Below, piece by piece: positions 39,479 through 48,908 of a stretch of 54,952 nt of DNA. The stretch's first letter is position 1, and each line of letters begins with the position of its first letter. The notes beneath the pieces are model-generated. The model was not told where the DNA came from. It saw only the letters and a list, made by a program, of their open reading frames with translations, and did not search any database. Source of the DNA: Deltaproteobacteria bacterium (GTDB taxonomy: Bacteria > Desulfobacterota > Binatia > UBA9968); the NCBI GenBank assembly GCA_016210115.1, contig JACQUW010000038.1, forward strand, positions 1-54,952, in the 5' to 3' direction. Position numbers and translations under genes: made by a program.

Positions 39479-39489
39479 CTACAAAGGTT

Positions 39490-41718
39490 CTATTTCCTTA
39501 GAGCGCGGTAGATTCGCTCGGCCGTGATGGGGAGCTCCATCACGCGCGCTCCGACGGCATCGGCTACAGCATTGCCGATTGCGGCAGGAGCGCTGTTGTT
39601 GGCGAATTCGCCGATGGCTTTCGCTTCGTAAGGCGCCACTCCGCCGCCGGAATGCACGAGAACTGTCTTGAGTTCGGGGATATCGGCTGCCGTCGGGAGC
39701 TTGTAGTCGCCGAGGCTGGCGTTGGTCACCCGGCCGCCGTCGATCACTAGCTCCTCCATGACTGCCTGGCCCAATCCCATGATCACGCCGCCGTCGATTT
39801 GGCCCTGATGAGTGATCGGATTTATGATCGTTCCCACGTCGTGGGCAGTGACGAAACGGTGCAGCCTCATCTCACCCGTGTCCGGATCCACCTCAACTTC
39901 AGCCACCTGCGCGCACATGTACGTGATATCATCAGGATCCGGTAGATCCTCATGAACCGTGACGGTCAGGGGATCTCCAAGTTGGGCCAAGATTTTCCTT
40001 AAACTGATTCGTTGGGTGGGATCTTGCCGGAGCCAAAACCGGGCGTCGCCGAAGTCCACCTCCTCCGGAGCGCACTCTAAAATCCGAGCCGCGCGATCCA
40101 GGAGGTGCGCCCGCATCTGTTCGCACGCCTTGACGACGGCGCGCCCGGCTACGTAAGTAATCCGGCTGGCTCTGGCGCCCGTATCACGAGGAACAGTATC
40201 GGTGTCCCCAGCTTCGACCCGCACCTGCTGGACAGGAACTCGCATCTCATCGGCAACAATTTGTTGTAAGATAGTGTGGGTACCGGCGCCTTGATCGTAA
40301 GTAGGGCTGATTACCTTGAGCGTGCCGTCGGGCTCGGCCCGAACTATGATTCCACCATCGCCGCCGCCGATGTGTCGGCCAAAGAGGCCGATGCCGCGGC
40401 CATAGCCGGCCGCCGGCTTTGGTTTATACCAGCCGGCGGCATCCAGCGCGGCCTGTAGAACCTCACGAAAGCGCACTCCGCGCAAGCGCCGGCCCACGCC
40501 GTCTTCATCACCTTCGGCGATGAGGTTTCTCAACCGGAACTCGGCTGAGTCCATGCCCAACTCTCGGGCAATCATATCCATGTGGGACTCGAGGGCAAAG
40601 CAAATTGCGACGGACCCCGGACTGCGAAAGTAGCCGCCCGGGACGGTATTCGTGTACACCTGAAGGAACTCGCAGGAAGCGTTTTCGACCCGGTAAAGCC
40701 ATCCCGCATAATGCCACGTAGCCAGAGAAGCGTTGGCCTTAAAAGCGCCGTAAGCGCCGCAAGCATGAATCGCCCTAAGATCACGCGCCACGATTCGGCC
40801 GTCGCGCTTCACGCCACTCCGCACCGTGACGACCGTTGGATGGGCCGGGTTGCCCGCCATTAGCTCCTCGGAGAAGGTCATGACGATCTTAACCGGCCGC
40901 TCCGACTGCCGGGCGAGGAAGTAGGCAACCGGCAAGTCCCTGGCATCGCCTTTGCCGCCAAACTCGCCGCCTATGTTGACCACATTAACGCGAATGCTCT
41001 CCTCAGGCACCCCGATCGCGTTAGCGAGTTGAGCGCGGGTGCCGAATGCTTGTTTAGTCGAGGCCCACACCTGGATCCGTCCGCTGGAATCGATGGCGAC
41101 GATTCCAGCGTGAGGCTCCAAATAACCCTGATGCCGGCCGGGGATGCGAAAAGTGTGCTCCAACACCAGGTCTGCCTCGCCAAAGCCCCGCTCTAAATCG
41201 CCCTTGATCCACGCCAGGCGCGTGAGGCCGTTGGGCACATCCAACGCCAGCCGCTGTTTCGGAGCGCCTTCATAAGCTGCCGCGTCCTTGTGAATTCGGG
41301 GGGCTCCCGGCTCCATGGCCTCCAGAGGATCGAATACGGCCGGCAGTTCCTCATAGTCCACCTGGATCAGGCCTACGGCCTCTTCCGCGGCTTCGAGACT
41401 ATCGGCCGCGACGGCGGCAACCCGATCGCCCACAAACCGCACCACGTCCCAGCACAGAACGGGCATGTCGCGGATCTTTTTCCCCATCAAGCGATTTGGA
41501 ATCTCCTGCCCGGTCACAATGGCTCTTACGCCTGGAACCCGGCGGGCTTTGGAGAGATCAATGTTACAGATGCGGGCATGGGCATACGGGCTGCGGAGTA
41601 TCTTTCCCCAGAGCAGGCCTTCCAGCGAGATATCGGCCGTATACGTAACCCGGCCAGCGACTTTTTCGGGGCCTTCCGCGCGCGGGACGGGAGCACCGAC
41701 TACAGTGGCAGCAGCCAT
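39490..41718 (-). CDS. Xanthine dehydrogenase family molybdenum hydroxylase, large subunit
   Basis: A 742-residue molybdopterin-binding subunit (CoxL/XdhB class). Residues 10-115 form the N-terminal a/b hammerhead domain (GPEKVAGRVTYTADISLEGL, then FVGDRVAAVAA). Cofactor-binding stretches such as GGEFGGKGDARDLPVA and the C-terminal catalytic Glu in AIGEFANNSAPAAIGNAVADA are present. These enzymes hydroxylate aldehydes, purines or N-heterocycles. The usual 2Fe-2S and FAD subunits are not beside it, so partners must be elsewhere or the gene is solitary. AAAGGAGGAGCAGC precedes ATG 41718. A paralogue begins at 54629. The selectivity loop cannot be assigned. Confidence 0.9.
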   Translation of the reverse strand: MAAATVVGAPVPRAEGPEKVAGRVTYTADISLEGLLWGKILRSPYAHARICNIDLSKARRVPGVRAIVTGQEIPNRLMGKKIRDMPVLCWDVVRFVGDRVAAVAADSLEAAEEAVGLIQVDYEELPAVFDPLEAMEPGAPRIHKDAAAYEGAPKQRLALDVPNGLTRLAWIKGDLERGFGEADLVLEHTFRIPGRHQGYLEPHAGIVAIDSSGRIQVWASTKQAFGTRAQLANAIGVPEESIRVNVVNIGGEFGGKGDARDLPVAYFLARQSERPVKIVMTFSEELMAGNPAHPTVVTVRSGVKRDGRIVARDLRAIHACGAYGAFKANASLATWHYAGWLYRVENASCEFLQVYTNTVPGGYFRSPGSVAICFALESHMDMIARELGMDSAEFRLRNLIAEGDEDGVGRRLRGVRFREVLQAALDAAGWYKPKPAAGYGRGIGLFGRHIGGGDGGIIVRAEPDGTLKVISPTYDQGAGTHTILQQIVADEMRVPVQQVRVEAGDTDTVPRDTGARASRITYVAGRAVVKACEQMRAHLLDRAARILECAPEEVDFGDARFWLRQDPTQRISLRKILAQLGDPLTVTVHEDLPDPDDITYMCAQVAEVEVDPDTGEMRLHRFVTAHDVGTIINPITHQGQIDGGVIMGLGQAVMEELVIDGGRVTNASLGDYKLPTAADIPELKTVLVHSGGGVAPYEAKAIGEFANNSAPAAIGNAVADAVGARVMELPITAERIYRALRK

Positions 41719-41790
41719 GCTGCTCCTCCTTTGCTCATTGGTTTTTCAGTAACGGCGCGAATATTCACACAACCGGTGACTGTTAGCAAC

Positions 41791-42363
41791 CTACGAACCT
41801 TTTTCAGAGGGGAAGATCGGTTTATTGGGCCGACCCTGGGCCAGCAAACCTCCCAAAGCGCCGGCCGGGATCGCCAGAAGATAACCCAGAAGCTCGTACC
41901 ACTGAGGGACGGGACTCCTCTCACCCGCGACTCCGGCCTGTAAGAGGCCAACGATGAGTGAGAGCGCTCCTACCAGCGCGCCGTGTTTTACCTCGTCGCT
42001 CTTCGCGAGCCGGCCTGCGATATAGCCACCCAGCGCGGTACAGAAGGCGCCGATGAGAATGAGCGCAAGCAGCCCTTCTTGGGAGGAGAGCGCCTCTTTC
42101 AACGCCTCTTCGAAGGCCTCTTCAGAGACTCCGCCCTCTCCTAAGGAATCTTTCGCGTGGTAAACGATCAGATAGAGGAGGATCAACAGATGGGTTGCGA
42201 CATAATCCACGACAGCGCCGATAACAATCGGGCGAATCTTGACTCCGGTGAAAAATCCCCGCGGCTCAATCGGGGGAGGAATGGATGCCTGCGGGGCTCT
42301 CTCTGGAGTCACGGGCGCCCCCCGCCTGGATGGGTCATCGCATCGTTGAGTGTCATCGCTCAT
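41791..42363 (-). CDS. Unknown four-helix membrane protein (190 aa)
   Basis: A proline-rich cytoplasmic head (residues 1-35) is followed by four membrane helices (about 42-68, 93-117, 128-145 and 158-176). An acidic loop (GEGGVSEEAFEEALKEAL) lies between the first two. Glycine-rich helices (GGYIAGRLAK, LAIPAGALGGLLA) resemble small sensor or permease units, but I do not recognise a family. GGTGAGGC precedes ATG 42363. It reads towards the molybdenum hydroxylase gene with a 72-base gap, so co-transcription is possible. A functional link is not evident. Confidence 0.75.
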   Translation of the reverse strand: MSDDTQRCDDPSRRGAPVTPERAPQASIPPPIEPRGFFTGVKIRPIVIGAVVDYVATHLLILLYLIVYHAKDSLGEGGVSEEAFEEALKEALSSQEGLLALILIGAFCTALGGYIAGRLAKSDEVKHGALVGALSLIVGLLQAGVAGERSPVPQWYELLGYLLAIPAGALGGLLAQGRPNKPIFPSEKGS

Positions 42364-42410
42364 GCCTCACCGCCTAACAAGCAAAATTTATGAAATCCGT
42401 CAAGGGAGTG

Positions 42411-42470
42411 ATGAGAGATTTCGGATTTGGGATTTTGAATTGCGGATTTTCGATCTGCATCCGCGGCTAT
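42411..42470. repeat. GATTT-type simple repeat
   Basis: AGATTTCGGATTTGGGATTT, then TGAATTGCGGATTTTCGATC, repeats a GGATTT unit. It resembles the short AT-rich repeats at 12889-12930. It lies in the divergent gap between the membrane protein and ThDP enzyme genes. Confidence 0.35.
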
Positions 42471-42547
42471 TGTTTGACGTTGAACGGCGACGGAGATATG
42501 TTCCGCTGGACATAAGTTTTGTCTGACGCGCAGGTAAGGGAGGCTGT

Positions 42548-44332
42548 ATGGAACAGAAATCAAGCGCTTCGTCTCAGGCTGTGGAACAGCCCAGCAAAGG
42601 AATCTACGGCTCCGATCTCATGGTAGAGGTGTTGCGTGAGTTGGGCATCCGCTACATCGCGCTAAATCCAGGCGCGAGCTACCGCGGCCTGCACGATTCG
42701 CTGGTCAACTTCGGCTCTGGCGAGTATCCGGAGATCATCCTCTGCACGCACGAGGAGATCGCCGTGGCGCTCGCGAACGGCTATGCCCGGGCGACGGGCG
42801 ACCCGATAGCGACGGGACTGCACAACGTTGTGGGACTCCAGCACGCCGCGATGGCGATCTTCAATGCCTGGTGCGACCGGACACCGATCCTCAATCTGGG
42901 AGGCGGCGGACCGCAAGACGCTCATCACCGGCGCTCGACCGATTGGGTCCACACGGCTCTGGTCCAGGGCAATCTGGTCCGGGATTTCGTGAAGTACGAT
43001 GACCAACCGCAAAGCATCGAGGCGGTGCCGGAGTCGTTGCTCCGCGCCTATCGGATCGCGACGACAGAACCGAAGGGTCCGGTATACGTTTGTCTGGATT
43101 CGACCCTCCAGGAACAGAGGCTCGTCTCTCCCGTGACGATCCCGGATGCGAGCCTTTTCCGCGCGCCGGCAGCACCCGCGCCCAATCCACAGGCGCTCAG
43201 CGCGGCGGCGGACCTCCTGGCAAGAGCACAATGGCCGGTGATCGTCGCCGGTGAGTTGGGACGGAATCCGCACGCCCTCACGTCGTTGCGGGAGCTGGCC
43301 GAGATGCTGGCTGCGCCCGTGATCGACGCAGAAGGGCGGTTCGCGTTTCCCAACACGCACCCGCTCAATGTCACGACGGCGCGTGAAGAAGCCTTGAGTA
43401 AGGCAGACGTCATTCTTGCTCTCGACGTTCCGAGCCTGGGTGTCCCTTTAGGTCCGGCGGTAAGGGAAAGGGAAGCGTTCCGGCCGGCGATCCCTTCTGC
43501 GGCAAAGGTCATCCATATTACGCTTCTCGACCTGGAACGACAGAGTTGGGTAACTGATAACATGTGGCTTTTCCCCGTAGCAGTTCCGATCGCCGCCGAT
43601 ACGTCCATCGCGCTGCCTCAACTGATCGAGTTCTGCCGCGAACGAGTGCATTCGAGCGGCGACGGCGGGAAGCGGGGGGAGCGGCGTGCTCAGATAGAAA
43701 GCATTAACGCGGAGTGGAAAAAGCGCTCTCAGGCCTGGATTGAGCAGAGCTGGAATCAGAAGCCGATCTCATCGGCGCGACTTTACGGAGAAATCAACAC
43801 GCGCGTGAAAGGAAAATCCTGGGCGCTGGTTCATGCGCATGGACGGCGATGGCGGGAAGTTCTGGAGGTCTCGGAAGCCGCGCACGGAATCGGCGGCGGC
43901 CGCGGCGGTGGTGTAGGTTATGGCCTGCCTTCTTCGATCGGCGCGGCTCTGGGCCATAAGGGAAGCGGCCGTCTATGCGTGAGTGTCTTGGGCGACGGTG
44001 ATTTTCTCATGACTTCCAACGCGCTCTGGACGGCGGCGCGATATCGCATCCCGTTATTGATTGTCGTCTTCAACAACCGCTCCTATTACAATGACGAAGA
44101 GCACCAGGAGCGGATGGCGGTCAGGCGCGGCCGTCCCGTGGAAAATAAAGGGATCGGCATTCACATCAATAATCCCGAGCCCGACCTGGCCGCGATCGCG
44201 CGCGCGTTGAGCGTAGAAGGCTTCGGTCCGGTGACAGAACCTGATCAGCTTGGCCCAATCCTCGACCGCGCCATCGAAATCGTCCAGAGCGGGCGGCCGG
44301 CAGTCGTCGACGTCGTCATGCAGCCACGGTGA
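42548..44332 (+). CDS. Thiamine-diphosphate enzyme, acetolactate synthase-like
   Basis: A 594-residue ThDP-dependent enzyme with the three-domain decarboxylase/carboligase layout. The N-terminal domain has the activating Glu in CTHEEIAVALANGYARATG. The middle domain starts near residue 215 (LSAAADLLARAQWPVIVAGE). The C-terminal domain holds the ThDP motif LGDGDFLMTSN...VVFNNRSYYND (GDG to NN, about 30 residues). Members include acetolactate synthase, benzoylformate decarboxylase and oxalyl-CoA decarboxylase. Residues that define one subfamily are not clear to me. GGGAGG precedes ATG 42548. No small regulatory subunit is nearby, so biosynthetic acetolactate synthase is less likely than a catabolic 2-keto-acid enzyme. 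Confidence 0.9.
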   Translation: MEQKSSASSQAVEQPSKGIYGSDLMVEVLRELGIRYIALNPGASYRGLHDSLVNFGSGEYPEIILCTHEEIAVALANGYARATGDPIATGLHNVVGLQHAAMAIFNAWCDRTPILNLGGGGPQDAHHRRSTDWVHTALVQGNLVRDFVKYDDQPQSIEAVPESLLRAYRIATTEPKGPVYVCLDSTLQEQRLVSPVTIPDASLFRAPAAPAPNPQALSAAADLLARAQWPVIVAGELGRNPHALTSLRELAEMLAAPVIDAEGRFAFPNTHPLNVTTAREEALSKADVILALDVPSLGVPLGPAVREREAFRPAIPSAAKVIHITLLDLERQSWVTDNMWLFPVAVPIAADTSIALPQLIEFCRERVHSSGDGGKRGERRAQIESINAEWKKRSQAWIEQSWNQKPISSARLYGEINTRVKGKSWALVHAHGRRWREVLEVSEAAHGIGGGRGGGVGYGLPSSIGAALGHKGSGRLCVSVLGDGDFLMTSNALWTAARYRIPLLIVVFNNRSYYNDEEHQERMAVRRGRPVENKGIGIHINNPEPDLAAIARALSVEGFGPVTEPDQLGPILDRAIEIVQSGRPAVVDVVMQPR

Positions 44333-44354
44333 ATTAGAGGTTGACTTGAGCTGT

Positions 44355-46190
44355 TTATGCGGAGGCGGTTCTCAGGTTTTGCGAGGCCGCCAGCGCCGCG
44401 GGCAGGAGATTCTCTAATTCGGCCAGAGGCTGGTCGAGACTGCGGATCGCTTCCACCCAGAACTCAGGAGTCTCCAGGTCGGCGCCGATGGCCTTTCGCA
44501 CGACGTTGATCGCGCTGTCGCTTCCGCTGAGGCGGAGGAATTGCTCATAGCGGGGCAGAAAATCCTCGCCCTCTTGCTTAAATCTCTCAAAGAGACCGCG
44601 GCTAAGAAGAAAACCAAACGTGTAGGTGAAGTTATAGAAAGTGATTCCCGTGATGTAAAAGTGGAGCTTGGAGGCCCAGAAATAGGGGTCCTCGCCGCCT
44701 TCCTCCAGCACATCGCCGAAAATTCGTCGCTGAGTTGCGACCATCAACTCCTTGAGCCGGCTGACGGCGAGATCGCCGGCAGCCCGCTCCTCATAGAGGC
44801 TTTTCTCGAATTCGTAGCGCGCGGAAATATCGAGGAGGTAAACGGCGGCGTGGCCGATCTCGATGTCCAACAAAAACGCTCTCTGAACATCAGTGAGAGA
44901 GGGATCCTGGAGCACTCCCTCTATCAGGATGAGCTCGCCAAAAGTGGAGGCCGATTCGGCCAACGTCATAGGATAGACTCGGGCATACGGGCGGATATCC
45001 CGCATCACGCGGCTGTGAAAGGCGTGGCCGGATTCGTGCGCAAGTGTCAGGACGTCTCCCAGCGCTCCGTTATAGGTCATGAAAATGCGCGATTCTTGAA
45101 TTAGTTGAGAGCCGGTGCAAAAGGCGCCGGGCCTCTTTCCCGCGCGTGGCGACCACTCGACCCAGCTTTTGTCCACGGCTTCCTGAAAAAAATGGCCCAA
45201 AGCCGGATAGGCCCGCGAGAAAGATTCATTGACCAGCGCCTTCCCGTCTTCCCATGAAAGTCTTCTCTGATCCGGCAGAGCCAGCGGCGCGCCAAGATCG
45301 TACCAGGCAATCCCGCGGCTGTTCATCGCGCCGGCTTTTAGCCGAAGGATGCGGCGGGGCAATTCAATTTCTGCGTAAACAGCCTCAAACATCGCATCCA
45401 AACCCTTACGGGTAATACCCGCCTGGAAAAGCGCGACGTCCAGGAAATGGTCAATTCCCCGGTGCCGGTTCAGACTTAATCTTGTTCCAGAGATAGCGTT
45501 AAGAGCAGCAGCCGCCATATCTTCGACCTGCTTCCAGGCGGCATTCCCCGCTTCGAAAGCCGCCCGTCTTACGCGCCGGTCCGCGTCCTCCATAAAGGTT
45601 CGGCGCTGTGCCATGGCGATCCGCTGCCGGCGGCCATCCGGGTATTCCATTTCAAACTCGAGATTCGAAGAAACCCGATCATAGAGGCGCCCCCACGCTT
45701 GAATACCGTCTACGTTAAGATCGGCAGCCAGGATCTCCTTCTCCGGGGACATCGTGCGCTGAGAGTCTTCGCGCACGCGCTGAAGGTAATAGCGCGCGCC
45801 TTCGAATTCCTTCTGCGCGATGAAGCCGGTAAAAAGCTCATCCGAGATTTCTTTGACCGCTCGAAGCAGTTCGACCCTGACCTTTGCCATTTCGGCGCGA
45901 AGGAGCGCGAGCGCCGCCTCTTCTTTGAGATGCGCCTCGTTGCGCGAATCCGCCGAAGCAAGGCAGCCGATATAAGAGCTAAGGTGCGAGAGGCGTTTGA
46001 TGATCTCTTCGTGTCGAAGAAAAACATTGACCCATTCGCTCTGAGATTGCGGATTCAAAGATGGAAGCGACGCGGACTTGCCGCGCAGGGAAGCAATGTC
46101 GCGCTTCAATTCATCTTTGAAGCTCTGCATCTCCGGTCCGCCGAACTCAGGAAAATAACTGCTCAGGTCCCAATTCATTTCCGGTTCCAT
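44355..46190 (-). CDS. pepF: M3-family oligoendopeptidase F
   Basis: A 611-residue zinc metallopeptidase of the PepF/M3 family. The zinc site is HESGHAFHS (HExxH) with the downstream Glu in SASTFGELILIEGVLQDP. An N-terminal helical region (30-110) and the YNGALGDVLTLAHESGH context are typical. The enzyme cuts short peptides in the cytoplasm. I kept ATG 46190; ATG 46178 is an alternative with GGAA ahead. It is tail to tail with the ThDP gene and stands alone. The family is broadly distributed and nothing here looks unusual. Confidence 0.92.
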   Translation of the reverse strand: MEPEMNWDLSSYFPEFGGPEMQSFKDELKRDIASLRGKSASLPSLNPQSQSEWVNVFLRHEEIIKRLSHLSSYIGCLASADSRNEAHLKEEAALALLRAEMAKVRVELLRAVKEISDELFTGFIAQKEFEGARYYLQRVREDSQRTMSPEKEILAADLNVDGIQAWGRLYDRVSSNLEFEMEYPDGRRQRIAMAQRRTFMEDADRRVRRAAFEAGNAAWKQVEDMAAAALNAISGTRLSLNRHRGIDHFLDVALFQAGITRKGLDAMFEAVYAEIELPRRILRLKAGAMNSRGIAWYDLGAPLALPDQRRLSWEDGKALVNESFSRAYPALGHFFQEAVDKSWVEWSPRAGKRPGAFCTGSQLIQESRIFMTYNGALGDVLTLAHESGHAFHSRVMRDIRPYARVYPMTLAESASTFGELILIEGVLQDPSLTDVQRAFLLDIEIGHAAVYLLDISARYEFEKSLYEERAAGDLAVSRLKELMVATQRRIFGDVLEEGGEDPYFWASKLHFYITGITFYNFTYTFGFLLSRGLFERFKQEGEDFLPRYEQFLRLSGSDSAINVVRKAIGADLETPEFWVEAIRSLDQPLAELENLLPAALAASQNLRTASA

Positions 46191-46302
46191 GGCGACATCA
46201 TGGCTGAAGAGATAACACCGTTCAAGTTAGAGCAAGCGGGAGGAGAAACACGATGGCAGGGCGCTTCGGTTGGCGGCGGATGTTTGTGGGCTGGTTAGAA
46301 CC

Positions 46303-46752
46303 TCACCGCGCCCGCACGGTCAGAACCGGGCAGTGCGCCAGAGCGATCACCCTCGACGCCACACTGCCCATGAAAAATTTTGAAATTCCAGTGCGGCCAT
46401 GGGTGCCGATCACGATCAGGTCGGCGCGCCTGTTCTTGGCAATCCGGACAATCTGATCATAGGGAGTTCCCGTTGCCAGCAGACTCTTCGCGTTGATCTT
46501 TGAGGCCTTCAGTTTCCGGAGCACGGCGGCCATCGCCTTCTCGGCGTCACGCCTGGCCGTCGCCTCCAGTTCTGTATAAAGCGCCGGAGCCACGTAGGAA
46601 TCTTCGCCGATATAAGGTGCAGCCGGAACCAGCACGTGGAGCAGCAAGAGCTCGGCCTTGTGATCTAAAGCCAGATCTACCGCCCTCGCCAGCGCCGCCT
46701 TTGAAGCACGCGAAAAGTCCGTTGGATGCAGGATTCGACGAAACTGACTCAT
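46303..46752 (-). CDS. Universal stress protein (UspA family)
   Basis: A 149-residue Usp domain. The opening ILHPTDFSRASKAALARAVD and the ATP-binding end DLIVIGTHGRTGISKFFMGS-VASRVIALAHCPVLTVR (G2xG9xGS/T pattern) mark the nucleotide-binding class. The start lies 16 bases after the amidohydrolase stop with GGCGGAG between, so the two form an operon. It probably protects cells under stress or stasis. No fused domains. Confidence 0.93.
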   Translation of the reverse strand: MSQFRRILHPTDFSRASKAALARAVDLALDHKAELLLLHVLVPAAPYIGEDSYVAPALYTELEATARRDAEKAMAAVLRKLKASKINAKSLLATGTPYDQIVRIAKNRRADLIVIGTHGRTGISKFFMGSVASRVIALAHCPVLTVRAR

Positions 46753-46768
46753 CTAAAACATTCTCCGC

Positions 46769-47812
46769 CTAATTCAGGGCGATTTTCGACAGGTCCATGC
46801 TGTAGAGCCTGGCAACGTTCGTGCTGAGCAGTTTTGTGCGCTTCTCCAGCGGCAAATGGCCGAGATCCCGTTCGATCACTTTTCGAGAATTAGGCCAGGT
46901 CGAGTTCGGATGCGGATAATCGTTGGACCACATGCAAACGTCCTCACCCCACCACTCGAAAGTCTTTCCACCGACCGCGTCGTTGAAAAACGTCGCATAA
47001 ACCTGCCTTTTGAAATAGGCGCTCGGGTCCTCGTCAATGGGAGGTTTGTTTTGTTCTTTGAACCGGCGGTAATAGTAATCCCATTGTTGGAGGTAGAAGG
47101 GGATCCAGCCCACCTCGTTTTCGACGAGTACGAAGTTCAATTTAGGATAGCGCTTCAGCACTCCGTAAAAGATCACATCGAACAGCGCGTTGGTGACCTC
47201 AGACAGTTTCAAGTTCACGCTGCCGCGGTAGTGCTCGACCCCTTTCCGTTTTTCGGGACTCTTGCTGTAGCCGTGGCCCGTGAGGATGTGCAGGCTCACG
47301 GGCATGTCCATTTCCTGAGCCGCCGCCCAAAACGGATCATAGTGGTTTGAGTGAAGCGGAAGGTCCGGATGCGGTGCCTGCCAAATCGTTGCCCCTTTTA
47401 AACCCGCATCTTTGCAGCGCTTCAGCTCTTCCACGGCATGCTGGATGTTGTAAGTGGAGATGCAGGGCACGCCAATGAGACGGTCCAGCGCCACCCGGCA
47501 ATATTCGATTAACCAGTCATTGTAAACTCGGAAGCACGCCTCCTGTAATTCAGGATCGTCCAGAGCGAATAGACTTAGCCCGAGGGTGGGATAAAGCACC
47601 TCGGCGCTTACCGTATCGGTCGCCATCTCCTTTATTCTCTCGCGGGGGTCATGCCCGCCTGCATGCTTTTGGAATCCCTCGCCGACCTTGTGCTCCGGAA
47701 AACGGGGGGCACCGTCTCGGAAACGCGCCGGAACACCGTTAACCCAAAGGTCCGGCGGTTCCATGACGTGGGAATCTGATGAAATAATGATTTCTTGGCT
47801 GGAGCTTTTCAT
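46769..47812 (-). CDS. Amidohydrolase-family (metal-dependent hydrolase/decarboxylase)
   Basis: A 347-residue amidohydrolase_2-type protein. Metal ligands start with SSDSHVMEPPDLW (D-x-H), then LHILTGHGY, and the C-terminal NDYPHPNSTWP contains the catalytic Asp motif found in this group. Related enzymes decarboxylate or hydrolyse aromatic and keto-acid compounds. I placed the start at ATG 47812, after GGGAGAACCG; the longer open frame reaches 47914 but has no similarity. The universal stress gene follows in the same transcript. Catabolic function is likely; the substrate is unknown. Confidence 0.9.
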   Translation of the reverse strand: MKSSSQEIIISSDSHVMEPPDLWVNGVPARFRDGAPRFPEHKVGEGFQKHAGGHDPRERIKEMATDTVSAEVLYPTLGLSLFALDDPELQEACFRVYNDWLIEYCRVALDRLIGVPCISTYNIQHAVEELKRCKDAGLKGATIWQAPHPDLPLHSNHYDPFWAAAQEMDMPVSLHILTGHGYSKSPEKRKGVEHYRGSVNLKLSEVTNALFDVIFYGVLKRYPKLNFVLVENEVGWIPFYLQQWDYYYRRFKEQNKPPIDEDPSAYFKRQVYATFFNDAVGGKTFEWWGEDVCMWSNDYPHPNSTWPNSRKVIERDLGHLPLEKRTKLLSTNVARLYSMDLSKIALN

Positions 47813-47988
47813 TCGGTTCTCCCTCTGTCTGTGATTTCTTACTACCCGAAAGAGCGTTCTTTGAAACAACCGCCTTGCACGGGCGCTTCGTAAAATTAGA
47901 CCACTGCAAAGCAACTGTCAATGCAGCATTATCCCACGCTTTCCCCGTAAATGAAGGTGAAATTCGCGCTCCGCCCGCGACCGGCCAT

Positions 47989-48012
47989 CCGGGGCCTTGC
48001 GCAAGGCCCCGG
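47989..48012. repeat. Perfect 24-base palindrome
   Basis: CCGGGGCCTTGC (47989-48000) is followed directly by its complement GCAAGGCCCCGG. It lies in the divergent gap between the amidohydrolase and HNH genes. It could be a repeat, a protein-binding site or a cruciform-forming element. No loop is present, so it is a weak terminator candidate. Confidence 0.6.
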
Positions 48013-48035
48013 CTTCGAACGAATGTTGGATTGGC

Positions 48036-48062
48036 TTGACTTCGGCCGCTCGGGCTTATATT
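48036..48062 (+). promoter_or_regulatory. Promoter candidate for the HNH gene
   Basis: TTGACT (48036-48041) and TATATT (48057-48062) with a short 15-base spacer lie in an AT-rich tract about 50 bases before ATG 48113. Confidence 0.4.
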
Positions 48063-48112
48063 TTGAATATGTTCACACTATATAAAAACGTTTTAAGCTT
48101 CACGAAAATTGT

Positions 48113-48745
48113 ATGAGCTACGCGCAAACGGTGCCGGGCTATTCCATCCTCAATACGAAAGTTCTGATTCTTAATCGCTCTTATCTGCCGATTCACATTA
48201 CCTCGGTCCGGCGCGCTTTTTCTCTGCTCTATCAGGGTCTTGCCCGTGTAGTCAATGAACAATATCAAACTTTTGACTTCGATAGCTGGAGCGATTTGTC
48301 CGTCAGCGTGCACGATGAATACGTCGGTCTGGTCAATCGGGTTATTCGAGTGCCCAGAGTCATTCTTCTCGTGGGCTATGATCGCGTCCCAAAAAGGCAC
48401 GTGCGGTTTAGCCGCTACAATATCTATGCAAGAGACAATTGCACCTGCCAGTACTGTGGTCAAAAGCTGCCCCGCCATGAACTCAATCTGGATCATGTAA
48501 TCCCCCGCTCTCGGGGAGGAACTTCGATCTGGGAAAACGTCGTCTGCTCCTGCCAGGAATGCAACCGCCGAAAAGGAGGCAAGAGCCCCCAGGAGGCGGG
48601 CATGGCGCTTCTGCGAAAGCCATACAAGCCCAGATGGACTCCGTTTATGCAGGAGACTTTCAATCTGGGCAGGTATCGTGAATGGCTCCCCTTCCTTAAT
48701 ACTGTCGACGTGTCTTATTGGAATACCGAGCTCTTGGAAAAGTAG
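48113..48745 (+). CDS. HNH endonuclease
   Basis: A 210-residue protein with an HNH nuclease domain near residues 105-160. The first zinc pair is CQYCGQ, followed by LDHVIPRSRGG with the catalytic histidine. Then come ENVVCSCQECNRRKGG with a second cysteine pair. An N-terminal 90-residue region (LNTKVLILNRSYLPIHITSV, then VRRAFSLLYQGLA) is shared with stand-alone bacterial HNH proteins of unknown role. It is not next to an intron or phage gene, so it is probably a chromosomal housekeeping-type nuclease. ATG 48113 is the first codon with family similarity. A leftward frame over the same bases is a shadow. Confidence 0.9.
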   Translation: MSYAQTVPGYSILNTKVLILNRSYLPIHITSVRRAFSLLYQGLARVVNEQYQTFDFDSWSDLSVSVHDEYVGLVNRVIRVPRVILLVGYDRVPKRHVRFSRYNIYARDNCTCQYCGQKLPRHELNLDHVIPRSRGGTSIWENVVCSCQECNRRKGGKSPQEAGMALLRKPYKPRWTPFMQETFNLGRYREWLPFLNTVDVSYWNTELLEK

Positions 48746-48815
48746 TTTTATTTTTCTTGAGCCCAATATATTGTGGTAAATTTCCGAAAGTCCCCCTGCA
48801 TATTGTAAAATTTAC

Positions 48816-48844
48816 TTGACAGCGACGCCCGGGTATGAAATAGT
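48816..48844 (+). promoter_or_regulatory. Promoter candidate for smc
   Basis: TTGACA (48816-48821) and AATAGT (48839-48844) with a 17-base spacer lie 65 bases before the smc start. Confidence 0.5.
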
Positions 48845-48908
48845 CAGCACCGGGAAGCATACCTACGGCGTTTTCGGAGAGAGAGCCTAGCCGCCACCGA
48901 GTCTAACT

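Noticed and set aside
48056-48766. Leftward 236-residue frame over the HNH gene
   Set aside because: It has no family features, whereas the rightward frame has complete HNH motifs.
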